64,000 nt of DNA from Cupriavidus sp. BIS7 (GTDB lineage Bacteria > Pseudomonadota > Gammaproteobacteria > Burkholderiales > Burkholderiaceae): the NCBI RefSeq assembly GCF_000292345.1, contig NZ_ALOU01000005.1, positions 62,001 to 126,000 of the forward strand, in the 5' to 3' direction. The notes under the pieces are model-generated. The model was not told where the DNA came from. It was given only the letters and a program-made list of their open reading frames with translations, and searched no databases. Below, one piece after another: positions 20,459 to 28,998 of the stretch. Numbering within the stretch: the stretch's first letter is position 1; the number at the start of each line of letters is the position of its first letter. Both the position numbers and the translations under genes were made by a program.

Positions 20459-20493
20459 GTTTTATATATAAAACCAAGATTCACATCAGGAAC
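20459..20493. promoter_or_regulatory. IclR-type operator pair (site A) upstream of IclR-1
   Basis: A perfect 16-bp palindrome, GTTTTATATATAAAAC (20459-20474), is followed 19 bp on by a weaker copy, GATTCACATCAGGAAC (20478-20493). The same arrangement recurs at three other promoters in this window (35276, 37454, 37613), always next to genes likely to be controlled by the IclR pair. It is 118 bp upstream of the IclR-1 start. The gap from 20342 to 20678 holds this site and the one at 20515, and no gene that I can see. Confidence 0.65.
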
Positions 20494-20514
20494 GCTTTCA
20501 CTGTAGAGCGCCTT

Positions 20515-20530
20515 TGTTGATGACTCAACA
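20515..20530. promoter_or_regulatory. TGTTGA-N4-TCAACA inverted repeat, possible MarR operator
   Basis: Two perfect 6-bp arms separated by TGAC lie between the divergent IclR-1 and MarR genes. MarR dimers usually bind 16-20-bp palindromes of this kind. It is about 150 bp from the MarR start, so it may also affect IclR-1. Inference only. Confidence 0.35.
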
Positions 20531-20678
20531 TAGGAAAACCCTTATCGGTGCTTCTTATAGGTATGTCCTGACCGCCCACACGCATCAGGTGCTGGCACAA
20601 AGTTGCCCATATGCCGCTGTATGAGACAATCGCGCGCCCACCGGACCACACTGCCCCCCACCGGACAGCTTCCCAGCC

Positions 20679-21191
20679 ATGCCCAGCACACCCCGTTCCG
20701 CATCCGTGGCCGCCGACCCGTGGTCCAACCTCGACGAAGCCGGCACCGACCTCAGCGTCAATGACTTCCTGACGACGATGCTGAGTCAGCTCGTCACGGC
20801 GCTGCGCAGCAGCGTGACGGAACCCTATGCATCCCAGTTTGACCTGACCGTGCCGGAGTGGCGCATCCTGGCGCTGCTGGCGCACGGCCAGCCGATATCG
20901 TTCGCGGAACTGGTCAGGCAATCGACGTCGGACAAGGCGCTGGTCAGCCGGACCCTGCGGCTGCTGGAGGACCGGGGGCTGGTCACGCTGGAATCGGAAG
21001 GCGGCACGCCGCGCAAGCGGCTGACGTGCACAATCTCGCCCGAGGGCGCGGCGCTGCATGCACAGGTGATTCCACTGGCGCGGCGCGGGCAGGCCGCCGT
21101 GATCCGCATGCTGACGCCCGAGGAGCGGCAGGGGCTCTACACCGGGTTGCGAAAACTGCACGAGATCTGCACAACGGCCGCAAAGGAGTAG
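20679..21191 (+). CDS. MarR-family regulator
   Basis: A 170-residue MarR-type dimeric regulator. The wHTH runs from about 65 to 130, with 'ISFAELVRQSTSDKALVSRTLRLLEDRGLVTLES' as the DNA-reading helix and wing, between N- and C-terminal dimerisation helices. MarR proteins commonly repress efflux or aromatic catabolism and respond to phenolic ligands. It is divergent from IclR-1 and precedes a YeiH-type transporter gene, but a terminator separates them, so the target is uncertain. Confidence 0.88.
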   Translation: MPSTPRSASVAADPWSNLDEAGTDLSVNDFLTTMLSQLVTALRSSVTEPYASQFDLTVPEWRILALLAHGQPISFAELVRQSTSDKALVSRTLRLLEDRGLVTLESEGGTPRKRLTCTISPEGAALHAQVIPLARRGQAAVIRMLTPEERQGLYTGLRKLHEICTTAAKE

Positions 21192-21215
21192 CGCGTCGAT
21201 CACCTGAAAGCCAGC

Positions 21216-21246
21216 AAACCGCCGCACTCCGCGGCGGTTTTCTTTT
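21216..21246 (+). terminator. Intrinsic terminator after MarR
   Basis: AAACCGCCGC (21216-21225), a 5-nt loop and GCGGCGGTTT (21231-21240) form a perfect 10-bp stem followed by TTCTTTT. Confidence 0.85.
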
Positions 21247-21372
21247 GGGCCGGGTACCCGAGCAGACGGCCTTATCGATGTTTTCGATTGATTCAACCCG
21301 AAAATACCGTTGGCGCCTATATGCCCTCAGGAAATATCGTTATGCAAAATTCATCTATCAAGGTGTGCTTGC

Positions 21373-22359
21373 ATGACCTCCCGACTGCTCTCTGCCAAAG
21401 CCACGATCCCCGGATTGCTGCTCGTTATCGCCCTGGCCGTGCCCGCCATGCTGCTTGGCAAGGCGGTGCCGCTGCTCGGCGGTGCCGTATTCGGCATGCT
21501 GCTGGGTCTGCTGTGCCGCGCGTTCCTGAAGCCGGCCGCTTCCTGCAAGCCTGGCATCCAGTTCGCCTCCAAGCAGCTTCTGCAATATTCGATCGTCGGC
21601 CTGGGCTTCAGCCTGCCGCTGCATCAGGTCGTGAGTACCGGCCTGAAGTCGCTGCCGATCTCGCTGGTCACGCTGGCCGTCGCCTTCGGCGTAGCCCTCA
21701 TCGCCGGTCACCTGCTGCGCATCCCCGAAAAGCTCAAGGTCCTGATAGGCGCCGGCACGGCCATCTGCGGCGGTTCCGCCATTGCGGCCATCACGCCCGT
21801 CCTTGAGCCGGACGAGCACGACATGACCTATGCGCTGTCCACGATCTTCATGTTCAACGTTGTGGCCGTGGTGATCTTCCCGATCCTTGGCAAGATGCTT
21901 GGCATGTCCGACGCCGGATTCGGCCTGTGGGCCGGCACGGCAATCAACGACACGTCCTCTGTTGTGGCGGCTGGCTATGCCTGGAGCTCCGCGGCAGGCG
22001 AATACGCGACGATCGTCAAGCTGACGCGCGCCATGATGATCGTGCCGGTCACGCTGGCAATCGCCATGATCTGGCAGCGCAACAAGCCCGGCGGCTCGAT
22101 GCGCCGCGTGATTCCCTGGTTCATCATCCTGTTCGTGCTCGCATCGGCAATCAATGAATTCCTGCCTGCCGGTGTGACGCTTGCGATCCAGCATGTGGCG
22201 CCGTTCCTCGTCATCGGCGCGCTGACCGGCGTGGGCCTGAGCACGGACTTCGAAAGGCTCAAGCGAGCTGGCGCACGGCCGCTGCTGCTGGGTCTGGTCG
22301 TGTGGGTCAGCGTGGCTGCCAGCAGCCTGGCCATGCAGCACCTCACCGGCGCGCTGTGA
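21373..22359 (+). CDS. YeiH/PF03601 putative sulfate exporter-family membrane protein
   Basis: A 328-residue polytopic membrane protein with about ten hydrophobic segments. Motifs typical of the YeiH/YadS family are present: 'SIVGLGFSLPLHQV', 'LIGAGTAICGGSAIAA' and 'GLWAGTAINDTSSVVAAGY'. The start at 21373 was chosen because the N-terminal hydrophobic segment follows it closely; the upstream extension is not conserved in character. The family is annotated as putative sulfate exporters from weak evidence. Its position after MarR is the only functional hint here. Confidence 0.85.
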   Translation: MTSRLLSAKATIPGLLLVIALAVPAMLLGKAVPLLGGAVFGMLLGLLCRAFLKPAASCKPGIQFASKQLLQYSIVGLGFSLPLHQVVSTGLKSLPISLVTLAVAFGVALIAGHLLRIPEKLKVLIGAGTAICGGSAIAAITPVLEPDEHDMTYALSTIFMFNVVAVVIFPILGKMLGMSDAGFGLWAGTAINDTSSVVAAGYAWSSAAGEYATIVKLTRAMMIVPVTLAIAMIWQRNKPGGSMRRVIPWFIILFVLASAINEFLPAGVTLAIQHVAPFLVIGALTGVGLSTDFERLKRAGARPLLLGLVVWVSVAASSLAMQHLTGAL

Positions 22360-22486
22360 ACCCGGCGCCTCCGCTGTAATCCGCCGAAACACTGGCAACA
22401 CACGGAAACGGGAAGGACCTATCAGGATGCGTGCTCGCGTGGGGCAATACACCCCACAATCAGTAACCGGAGCCGAGACACGCAAC

Positions 22487-22918
22487 ATGAATCATCCTGA
22501 CCCTTCCCACCGTCCTCACCTTCCCCACCAGGTCATCCGCAGCCAGCCGTCGCGCATCGCCGCACGCCTGGCCATCGCCGCAGCGCTGGCGTTGCCGGCG
22601 GCCGCTTTCGCCCAGCAAGCCCCCACCGGCGGCGACGACAACGACGCGGCGATGCGCAACATCCAGAACAACTTTGCGCACATGGCGCAGCCGCCACGCA
22701 CGATCGACACGATCAATCAGGAACTGAAGCAGACTTCGAGGGCCCGGGGCGGTGGCGGTGGCGGCGGCATGGGCCAGCGCGGCGGCGGCAGGCACGGCGG
22801 CGGCCGGCAGGCCTCGCAGCAGCAGGACAAGTCCGATTCGGGTGGTACACCTGTTCCGGGCACGAGCGCAACGCCGCCGGAATCGTCGGCATTGAGCGGT
22901 GGCACGGCACCGCAGTAA
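22487..22918 (+). CDS. Small secreted Gly/Gln-rich protein of unknown function
   Basis: A 143-residue protein that I do not recognise. A signal peptide (about 20-42, 'AALALPAAAFAQQ', cleavage after AFA) is followed by a short helical region 'NIQNNFAHMAQ' and then a low-complexity Gly/Arg/His and Ser/Thr/Pro tail. The mature form would be soluble or cell-surface associated. The start at 22487 places the signal peptide near the N-terminus; a GTG/ATG 60 bp upstream is also possible. It is followed directly by a palindromic repeat. Confidence 0.6.
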   Translation: MNHPDPSHRPHLPHQVIRSQPSRIAARLAIAAALALPAAAFAQQAPTGGDDNDAAMRNIQNNFAHMAQPPRTIDTINQELKQTSRARGGGGGGGMGQRGGGRHGGGRQASQQQDKSDSGGTPVPGTSATPPESSALSGGTAPQ

Positions 22919-22942
22919 CCGATCAAACGCTACCGGTTTTCT

Positions 22943-23064
22943 CCCCTCTCCCACGAGTGGGAGAGGGGCGGGGGAGAGGGCCGGCGCCTGAAGCACCGAA
23001 CACGCTGGCCGGCGACGAAGCGCTTGCCCTCTCCCCCAAACCCTCTCCACACGCGGGAGAGGGG
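22943..23064. repeat. Nested palindromic intergenic repeat (CCCTCTCC family)
   Basis: CCCCTCTCCCA (22943-22953) pairs with TGGGAGAGGGG (22958-22968), forming one hairpin. CCCTCTCC (23041-23048) pairs with GGAGAGGG (23056-23063) in a second. GGGGGAGAGGGC near 22971 also complements GCCCTCTCCCCC near 23026, so the whole 120-bp element folds on itself. It lies between convergent genes, the usual place for such dispersed REP-like elements, and may also terminate transcription. Confidence 0.75.
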
Positions 23065-23095
23065 AGCAACCCAACACCACGGCCGTCATGGAGAC

Positions 23096-24571
23096 TCAGA
23101 CTTCGAGTTCTTCCAGCACCTGGCCCTTGGTCTCGATGCCGAGGAAGTACACGGTGACGGCGGCCAGCAGCGGCACCACGGAAAGTCCGAAGAATGCGGT
23201 GCTCAGGTTGCCCGTGCCGATCGTCGAGGCAATGATGCCCGGCGCGAAGATCGCTGACACCTTGAGCCATGCGCCACCAAGACCGCAGCCCATTGCGCGG
23301 ATGCTGGTGGGATACAGCTCCGGCGTATAGACATAGGCGGTGATGAAGCCGCTGGCCAGGAAGCCCATCGCCAGTGCGCAGAACGTGGCCACCACGTAGA
23401 CCGTCGATGCGTGGAACACGCCGGCCAGCACCAGCGATGCCGCGCACAGCACGAACGACACGTTGATCACGGGCTTGCGGCCCACCTTGTCCACCAGCAG
23501 CGCGCAGACCAGCGAACCGACCACGCCAAGCACCGAAGCGCCAGCCGCCAGGTTCAGCGCCAGTTGCAGCGGCGCGTGATAGATCGTCTTGTAGACCGTG
23601 GGCAGCCACGTCGACAGACCGTACTGGATAAAGCCGCAGGTAGCCCACAGCATCCACACGGCGAGCGTGCGGCCCAGGTAGGCGGGGCTGACCAGGTCGC
23701 GCACTCGGCGGCGCGGGTGACGTGCGGCCATCTCATCGAACCGGGAGGTATCGCCCACCGGCGGCAACTCCTGTTTTGCACGCGCCTCGAACTGGCGCAG
23801 CGCGCTGTCGGCTTCCGCAATGCGGCCTTTCTCGGCCAGCCAGCGCGGCGATTCGGGAACCACGTGGCGCAGGATGAAGAACAGCACCAGCGGCACGCCG
23901 CCCAGGAAGTACATCACTTCCCAGCCATAGCGCGGCACGAGCATGGCACCCATCGCGTTCGACACCATCAGGCCGATCGGGAACACGATCTCGTAGAGCA
24001 GCACGAACTTGCCACGACCGTGCGCGCGTGTGACCTCGTTGATATAGGTAGCCGCCACCGGCAGTTCGCCGCCAAGCCCCAGTCCCTGCACGATGCGCAG
24101 CAGCGCAAAGATCTCGAACGACGGCGCGAAGCCGCACGCCAGGCTCATCAGGCCGATGATGCCCGCGCTCCAGCCAATCGAACGCAGGCGGCCGAAGCGT
24201 TCGGCCAGCGCGGGAAACAGCAGTGCTCCGACCAGTTGGCCGACCGACGGCGCGGCGATCAGGAAACCGATCTGGCCCGGCGACAGCGACCACTTGGCGA
24301 TCAGCAACGGCAGCGTGGTGGCGATGGCAATCACATCGAAGCCATCGAAGAACGTGGCCAGGCCGATCAGCAGCCGCGCGCGAATATGCATCGCGTTGCC
24401 GGGCATGCGCTCGATACGCGCGATGATCTGGCCGCGCGTCACGGCGCCTGCCGATGCCGCCGCTTGCGATTCGGCGGGGGCACCGCCATAGGTGACGGGG
24501 GCGACGGGGGCGACGGAGGCCGCCGGCGAGCCTGAAAGGGAGGACGCGGAATCTTGTCTCTGGGTCAACAC
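23096..24571 (-). CDS. MFS aromatic acid:H+ symporter-like transporter
   Basis: A 491-residue major facilitator with 12 predicted helices after an unusually long Ala/Pro/Ser-rich N-terminal tail of about 60 residues. The AAHS-branch motif 'FFDGFDVIAIATTLP' (DGFD in helix 1), 'ALAERFGRLRSIG' (loop 2-3) and 'GLGLGGELPVA' are present. Carriers of this branch (PcaK, BenK, VanK) import aromatic acids. It is the last gene of the twelve-gene minus-strand operon and probably imports the pathway substrate or an intermediate. The start appears to be GTG with GGAAGAGAT upstream. Confidence 0.88.
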   Translation of the reverse strand: MLTQRQDSASSLSGSPAASVAPVAPVTYGGAPAESQAAASAGAVTRGQIIARIERMPGNAMHIRARLLIGLATFFDGFDVIAIATTLPLLIAKWSLSPGQIGFLIAAPSVGQLVGALLFPALAERFGRLRSIGWSAGIIGLMSLACGFAPSFEIFALLRIVQGLGLGGELPVAATYINEVTRAHGRGKFVLLYEIVFPIGLMVSNAMGAMLVPRYGWEVMYFLGGVPLVLFFILRHVVPESPRWLAEKGRIAEADSALRQFEARAKQELPPVGDTSRFDEMAARHPRRRVRDLVSPAYLGRTLAVWMLWATCGFIQYGLSTWLPTVYKTIYHAPLQLALNLAAGASVLGVVGSLVCALLVDKVGRKPVINVSFVLCAASLVLAGVFHASTVYVVATFCALAMGFLASGFITAYVYTPELYPTSIRAMGCGLGGAWLKVSAIFAPGIIASTIGTGNLSTAFFGLSVVPLLAAVTVYFLGIETKGQVLEELEV

Positions 24572-24691
24572 GGTATCTCTTCCGATTCGTGAGGGGCAGG
24601 CGCCACCGCGTGGCCGCTGAAGGCGGCTCGAATATGCGGCAGGCGATCTTTCATTGCCGCGCCTTGCATGGCGCAGCGTCGTCTTTGTCTG

Positions 24692-25648
24692 TCAGATGTC
24701 CAGCACCAGGCGCGGTCCCTTGCACCCGGATACGCAGACCATCATCGTCTTGTTCGAAGCACGTTCGCTGTTGCTGAGCACGCTGTCGCGGTGATCGGGG
24801 CAGCCTTCGACAACCGCCGTCTCGCACGAACCGCACACTCCCTCGCGGCAGCTGTATTCCACCTGGACGCCTGCTTCGAGGATTGCGTCGAGCAGCGACT
24901 TGCCAGACGGCACCAGCACATTCTTGCCCGAGCGCTGCAGCGTCACGCTGTACTCACCTTCCTGCACGGCCTCGGTGGCCGGATCGGCGGCAAAGCGCTC
25001 GATATGCACGTTCGGGTAGCCATGCGCTTCGCACGCGGATTCGAACGCGTTCAGCATCGGGCCGGGGCCGCAGCAGTAGAAATGCGTGGCAGCGTCCTGG
25101 CCGGCCAGCATCGCCTTGAGGTCAGGCGGCGCGCCCGCTTCATCGTCGAAATGGAAGCGCACCGCATCGCCGTAGGCAGACAGTTGCTCGACGAAAGCGG
25201 CCTCCGCACGCGAACGCGCGCAGTACAGCATCGTGAACGAGCGGCCGCGTTCGGCCAGCCGGCGTGCCATGCAGACGATCGGCGTCACGCCAATGCCACC
25301 GGCCACCAGCACCGTGTGCGCGGCGCCCTCATCCAGCACGAAGTGGTTGCGCGGCGCGGCCACGGTCAGCGTGGTGCCCACGCGCAACTGCTCATGCACG
25401 AAGCGCGATCCGCCACGGCTGTTGCGGTCCAGCAGCACGCCCACGGTATAGCGGTCACGCACTTCCGGCGCGCCGCACAGCGAATAGCTGCGCACCAGGC
25501 CGTTGGCCAGATGCAGGTCGATATGGGCGCCCGGACCGAACTCCGGCAGTTGCGCACCGCTGGGGTCCTGCAGTTCGATGCTGACGACGCCGCGCGCCTC
25601 GTAGCGCATGGCCTGCACACGCATCGTCAAAGATTGGCTCGTGCTCAT
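24692..25648 (-). CDS. Rieske oxygenase reductase (FMN/NADH, 2Fe-2S; VanB/phthalate reductase type)
   Basis: A 318-residue class IA oxygenase reductase. The FMN-binding barrel ('RSYSLCG', about 55-61), the NAD domain ('VLVAGGIGVTPI', about 115-126, and 'CCGPGPML') and a C-terminal plant-type [2Fe-2S] domain ('YSCREGVCGSCETAV') occur in that order. It would pass electrons from NADH to the Rieske oxygenase encoded nine genes upstream in the same operon. The start at 25648 follows GAAGGAAGCCGTC; a longer reading adds 41 unrelated residues. Confidence 0.92.
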   Translation of the reverse strand: MSTSQSLTMRVQAMRYEARGVVSIELQDPSGAQLPEFGPGAHIDLHLANGLVRSYSLCGAPEVRDRYTVGVLLDRNSRGGSRFVHEQLRVGTTLTVAAPRNHFVLDEGAAHTVLVAGGIGVTPIVCMARRLAERGRSFTMLYCARSRAEAAFVEQLSAYGDAVRFHFDDEAGAPPDLKAMLAGQDAATHFYCCGPGPMLNAFESACEAHGYPNVHIERFAADPATEAVQEGEYSVTLQRSGKNVLVPSGKSLLDAILEAGVQVEYSCREGVCGSCETAVVEGCPDHRDSVLSNSERASNKTMMVCVSGCKGPRLVLDI

Positions 25649-25680
25649 GACGGCTTCCTTCTCATCACGTTCAATACGAC

Positions 25681-26646
25681 TTAACGCTTTTCCGTCAGGA
25701 ACTTGCCTTCCGGGCCGCCAGCATTCTTCTGGCGGCGCGTGTTGCCATCGATGCCGCCCTCGATCGCCCATTCGGCGAACACGGTCGGCCCCGGCTCGAA
25801 CGCACGCGGTTCCCAGTGCGCGTCAAGCTGGTCTTCGTCGGCGTAGTACTCGATCAGGCCGCCAGCCGGATTCTTGAAGTACCAGAAATAGGCCGACGAG
25901 ATCGGGTGACGGCCCGGACCGAGCTGTGTGTCCCACCCCTTGCGCGATACATGCATGCCGCCGCCGAACACCTCATGGATGTCGCGCACCGTGAAGGCCA
26001 CATGATTAAGACCGCTCTTGGGCTGCGGCAACTGCAGCAGAAACAGGTCGTGGTGCCCGCCCTCGGCCGCGCAGCGCAGGAACGCGCCACGGCCGGGGTA
26101 GTTGTCGGACGGCACGAAACCGAACTTTTCAATGTAGAAGCGCTCGGTGGCCTTTACGTCCTTGACGAAGAACACCACGTGACCCACTTCAATCGGCGTG
26201 GCGCGTTCGTAGATCGGGCTGGGCTCATTGAGGCGCGGCTTGTCGTTCCACGTGTTCATCGCGCCGCACTTCACCTGCACGTCGTGCTTGCGCGAGACCT
26301 GGAAGCGCACGGCCAGCCCGTTCGGGTCCGTACAGCCGATGCGCGTGCCGTCCTGCTGCGAGACAAACGTGGGCTCGTTGCCGATGGCGTCGCGGATCGC
26401 ATGGAGCGATGCCTGGTTGTCCACGCCCCATACCACTTCACGCAGCGTCGGGCCGTCTTCGATAGCCAGCGGCAGTGACGCATCGGCGATCTTGCGCACC
26501 AGCACGCGGCAGCCGTTCAGCGTCTCGAAGTCGATCCCGTCGGCGGCGTCGCGCTTGATCGTCAGACCCCAGTCGCTGAAGAAGCCGCGACAGGCGTCGA
26601 AATCGTCCGCGCCGTACACGATTTCATCGATTCCCAATACCTTCAT
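25681..26646 (-). CDS. Type I extradiol dioxygenase-like two-domain VOC protein
   Basis: A 321-residue vicinal-oxygen-chelate protein with two repeated domains. The C-terminal half carries the iron triad expected of class I extradiol dioxygenases such as BphC: H156 in 'VGHVVFF', H215 in 'LNHVAF' and E266 in 'GLIEYY'. It also has the paired HH (198-199) in the 'GHHDLF' element that supplies the catalytic histidine. Spacing matches BphC (146/210/260). It would cleave a catecholic ring next to the diol. Its position with a Rieske oxygenase, reductase and SDR, and a hydrolase nearby, fits a meta-cleavage route. It could instead be a non-catalytic or other VOC enzyme, and its substrate is unknown. 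Confidence 0.82.
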   Translation of the reverse strand: MKVLGIDEIVYGADDFDACRGFFSDWGLTIKRDAADGIDFETLNGCRVLVRKIADASLPLAIEDGPTLREVVWGVDNQASLHAIRDAIGNEPTFVSQQDGTRIGCTDPNGLAVRFQVSRKHDVQVKCGAMNTWNDKPRLNEPSPIYERATPIEVGHVVFFVKDVKATERFYIEKFGFVPSDNYPGRGAFLRCAAEGGHHDLFLLQLPQPKSGLNHVAFTVRDIHEVFGGGMHVSRKGWDTQLGPGRHPISSAYFWYFKNPAGGLIEYYADEDQLDAHWEPRAFEPGPTVFAEWAIEGGIDGNTRRQKNAGGPEGKFLTEKR

Positions 26647-26679
26647 GATTCAGTCTCCGTTCCACCTGGTTCGCGGGGC

Positions 26680-28158
26680 TCAGCGGTTGGCCCACGGCAG
26701 CGGTTGTTCGTTCAGGCCCCAGTACACGCTCTTCTGTTCCATGTACTGAAGGATGCCAAGGCGTCCCTTCTCGCGGCCCAGGCCGCTGTCTCGCCAGCCG
26801 CCGAACGGCGTCGAGATCGAGAACTGCTTGTATGTGTTGATCCAGACGTTGCCGGCCTGCACGGCCCGCGCCACGCGCCATGCACGCTTGTAGTCGCGCG
26901 TCCAGATACCGGCGGCCAGCGCATAGATGCTGTCGTTGGCCTGTTCGATCAGATCGTCTTCATCGTCGAACGGCATCGCCACCAGCACCGGCCCGAAAAT
27001 CTCCTCCTGGCAGATGCGTGCGTGGTTATCCAGGCCCTCGATGATCGTCGGCGTGTAGAAGTAGCCGTTCGGCAGGCCCGCCACCTCGGGACGCAGGCCA
27101 CCAGTACGCAACTGGCCGCCGTCCTCCACGCCCATCGCCACATACGATTCAATGCTGTCGCGATGCCGGTCCGTAATCAGCGGACCCATCTGGGTGCGTT
27201 CATCGGCAGGGTCGCCCACGCGCAGGTGCGCGGCGCCAGCAGCCAGCCGGTCAAGGAACGCCTCGTACTGCGAGCGCGCGACGAACAGGCGCGAACCGGC
27301 GATGCACGATTCGCCCGACGAGCTGAAGATGCCATACAGCACACCGTTCACCGCGTGATCGAGATCGGCGTCGTCGAACACGATGGTCGGCGACTTGCCA
27401 CCCAGTTCCAGCGACACCGGCATCATCTTGTCGGCGGCGATATGGGCGATGTGCTTGCCCGTGGTGGTGCCGCCGGTGAACGACACGCGGCGCACCAGCG
27501 GATGCTTGGTGATCGCGTCACCGATCACCGAGCCCTTGCCCGGCAGCACGCTGATCAGCCCCTTCGGCACGCCAGCTTCCTCGCAGATGGCCGCCAGTTC
27601 CAGCGCCATCAGCGGCGTCACCTCGGCCGGCTTGACGATGACCGCGTTGCCGGCGGCCAGCGCCGGGGCCATCTTCTGCGCTTCGCTGGCGATTGGCGAG
27701 TTCCACGGCGTGATGGCCGCCACCACGCCCATCGGCTCATTAACACTCATCGTCAGGCAGTCGCCACGTTGCGGTGTGATCTGCTCTTCAAGCGTTTCCA
27801 GCGCAGCGGCAAAGAACTGGAACGTGCCGGCGGCGCTTGCCACCAGTGCGCGCGTTTCGCTGATCGGCTTGCCGTTATCCAGCCGCTGGCGCTGTGCCAG
27901 CGGCTCCGACTTCGCGCGGATCAGCTCGGCCACGCGATACAGCACGGCGGCGCGCTCATGCGGCTTGCGTTGGGCCCAGCCGCTTTCGCGAAACGCGCGA
28001 TGGGCGCCCTGGATGGCCTCTTCCACATCATCGAGGCTGGCCGCATTAAGCTCCGCCACCACTTCACCGGTGGCGGGGTAGCGCGTGCCATAGCGGTCGC
28101 CCGAGCCCAGGCGCCAGACGCCTGCAATGCAGATCGGAAGAACTTGTTGCGTTGTCAT
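26680..28158 (-). CDS. NAD(P)+ aldehyde dehydrogenase
   Basis: A 492-residue aldehyde dehydrogenase. The cofactor region 'ITPWNSPIASEAQKMAPALAAGN', the general base Glu in 'LELGGKSPT' and the nucleophilic Cys in 'SSGESCIAGS' are intact. 'GGWRDSGLGREKG' is at the C-terminus. It probably oxidises an aldehyde made by the ThDP enzyme or by ring-fission product cleavage in the same operon. It is separated by 33 bp from the VOC gene downstream and 21 bp from the aspartate dehydrogenase gene upstream. Confidence 0.92.
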   Translation of the reverse strand: MTTQQVLPICIAGVWRLGSGDRYGTRYPATGEVVAELNAASLDDVEEAIQGAHRAFRESGWAQRKPHERAAVLYRVAELIRAKSEPLAQRQRLDNGKPISETRALVASAAGTFQFFAAALETLEEQITPQRGDCLTMSVNEPMGVVAAITPWNSPIASEAQKMAPALAAGNAVIVKPAEVTPLMALELAAICEEAGVPKGLISVLPGKGSVIGDAITKHPLVRRVSFTGGTTTGKHIAHIAADKMMPVSLELGGKSPTIVFDDADLDHAVNGVLYGIFSSSGESCIAGSRLFVARSQYEAFLDRLAAGAAHLRVGDPADERTQMGPLITDRHRDSIESYVAMGVEDGGQLRTGGLRPEVAGLPNGYFYTPTIIEGLDNHARICQEEIFGPVLVAMPFDDEDDLIEQANDSIYALAAGIWTRDYKRAWRVARAVQAGNVWINTYKQFSISTPFGGWRDSGLGREKGRLGILQYMEQKSVYWGLNEQPLPWANR

Positions 28159-28179
28159 TGCATTACTCGCTTGATCGCT

Positions 28180-28986
28180 TCAGATCGACACCGCGTGGGC
28201 GCGGTTGCCGAGTGCGCGTACCACGCTGAACACGGTCAGCGCGGACGTCTTGGGGTTGGCGGCCAGCGGCTTGCCGCGCATGGTCAGCTCGAAGCCGCCG
28301 AACGCGCCGCGCGCTTCCACGTGGTGCACGTTCTCCACGGCGGTCGGATCGGCCAGCAGCCTGACCGATGTGCGGTCGAGCCCGAGCCCGGCCAGCGACA
28401 CCGTGGCGGCCACGTTGGCATTCTTCGGATAGAGCCGCGCCGCATCGCGCGCCGTGCCTTCGAAGATCACGGTGGGCTCGGTCAGCGCATCGAGATCAAA
28501 AAGCTGCGCGGCCGGCGTACCGATCCACGCGCAGGCCGGCTTGCGGCCCGTGTAGATCACTTCGTCCAGGCCGCCGACGCGGGCAGCGGCCAATGCGTCG
28601 ATGGCGCCGATTGCGCCGGACAGCAGTTGCACCTGCGTGTTGCCACGGCGTGCCGCCGCTTCCAGCTTCTCCGCCATCCCCGGCTCCGACAGCGCGCCGA
28701 CCGACACCACCATGCACGGGATGCCGCGTTCAAGCGCCGGAATGATGTGCTCTTCCAGCGCGTGGTGGCCCGCGCATTCGACCAGCAAGTCGGGACGCTG
28801 GTCACCATCGGCCAGCCGCGTGGCCACGCGCACGTTGGGCGCCAGCGCCGACAACGCGCCGCGTGCCTCGTCCATCGTGCCTTCCGGCACGATGACCACG
28901 TCGAACACGACGTCCGGGTCGGACTTCAGCAGCTCCAGCACGCCACGGCCAATCGCACCGCAACCCACCATCGACACATGCAGCAT
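28180..28986 (-). CDS. nadX: L-aspartate dehydrogenase (NadX/DUF108 family)
   Basis: A 268-residue NAD(P)-dependent dehydrogenase. It has a Rossmann motif 'VGCGAIGRGVLELL', then 'LVECAGHHALEEHI', 'SGAIGAIDAL', 'KNANVAATVSLAGLG' and a C-terminal 'NPKTSALTVFSVVRALG', all family signatures. The sequence agrees closely with what I recall of the Cupriavidus aspartate dehydrogenase, which interconverts aspartate with oxaloacetate plus ammonia. The ATG at 28986 is spaced 8 nt from GGAG; another ATG at 28992 is too close to it. Finding it inside a Rieske oxygenase operon suggests a role in an amino or imino intermediate or in nitrogen release, rather than NAD synthesis. Confidence 0.88.
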   Translation of the reverse strand: MLHVSMVGCGAIGRGVLELLKSDPDVVFDVVIVPEGTMDEARGALSALAPNVRVATRLADGDQRPDLLVECAGHHALEEHIIPALERGIPCMVVSVGALSEPGMAEKLEAAARRGNTQVQLLSGAIGAIDALAAARVGGLDEVIYTGRKPACAWIGTPAAQLFDLDALTEPTVIFEGTARDAARLYPKNANVAATVSLAGLGLDRTSVRLLADPTAVENVHHVEARGAFGGFELTMRGKPLAANPKTSALTVFSVVRALGNRAHAVSI

Positions 28987-28998
28987 GGACATTTCTCC

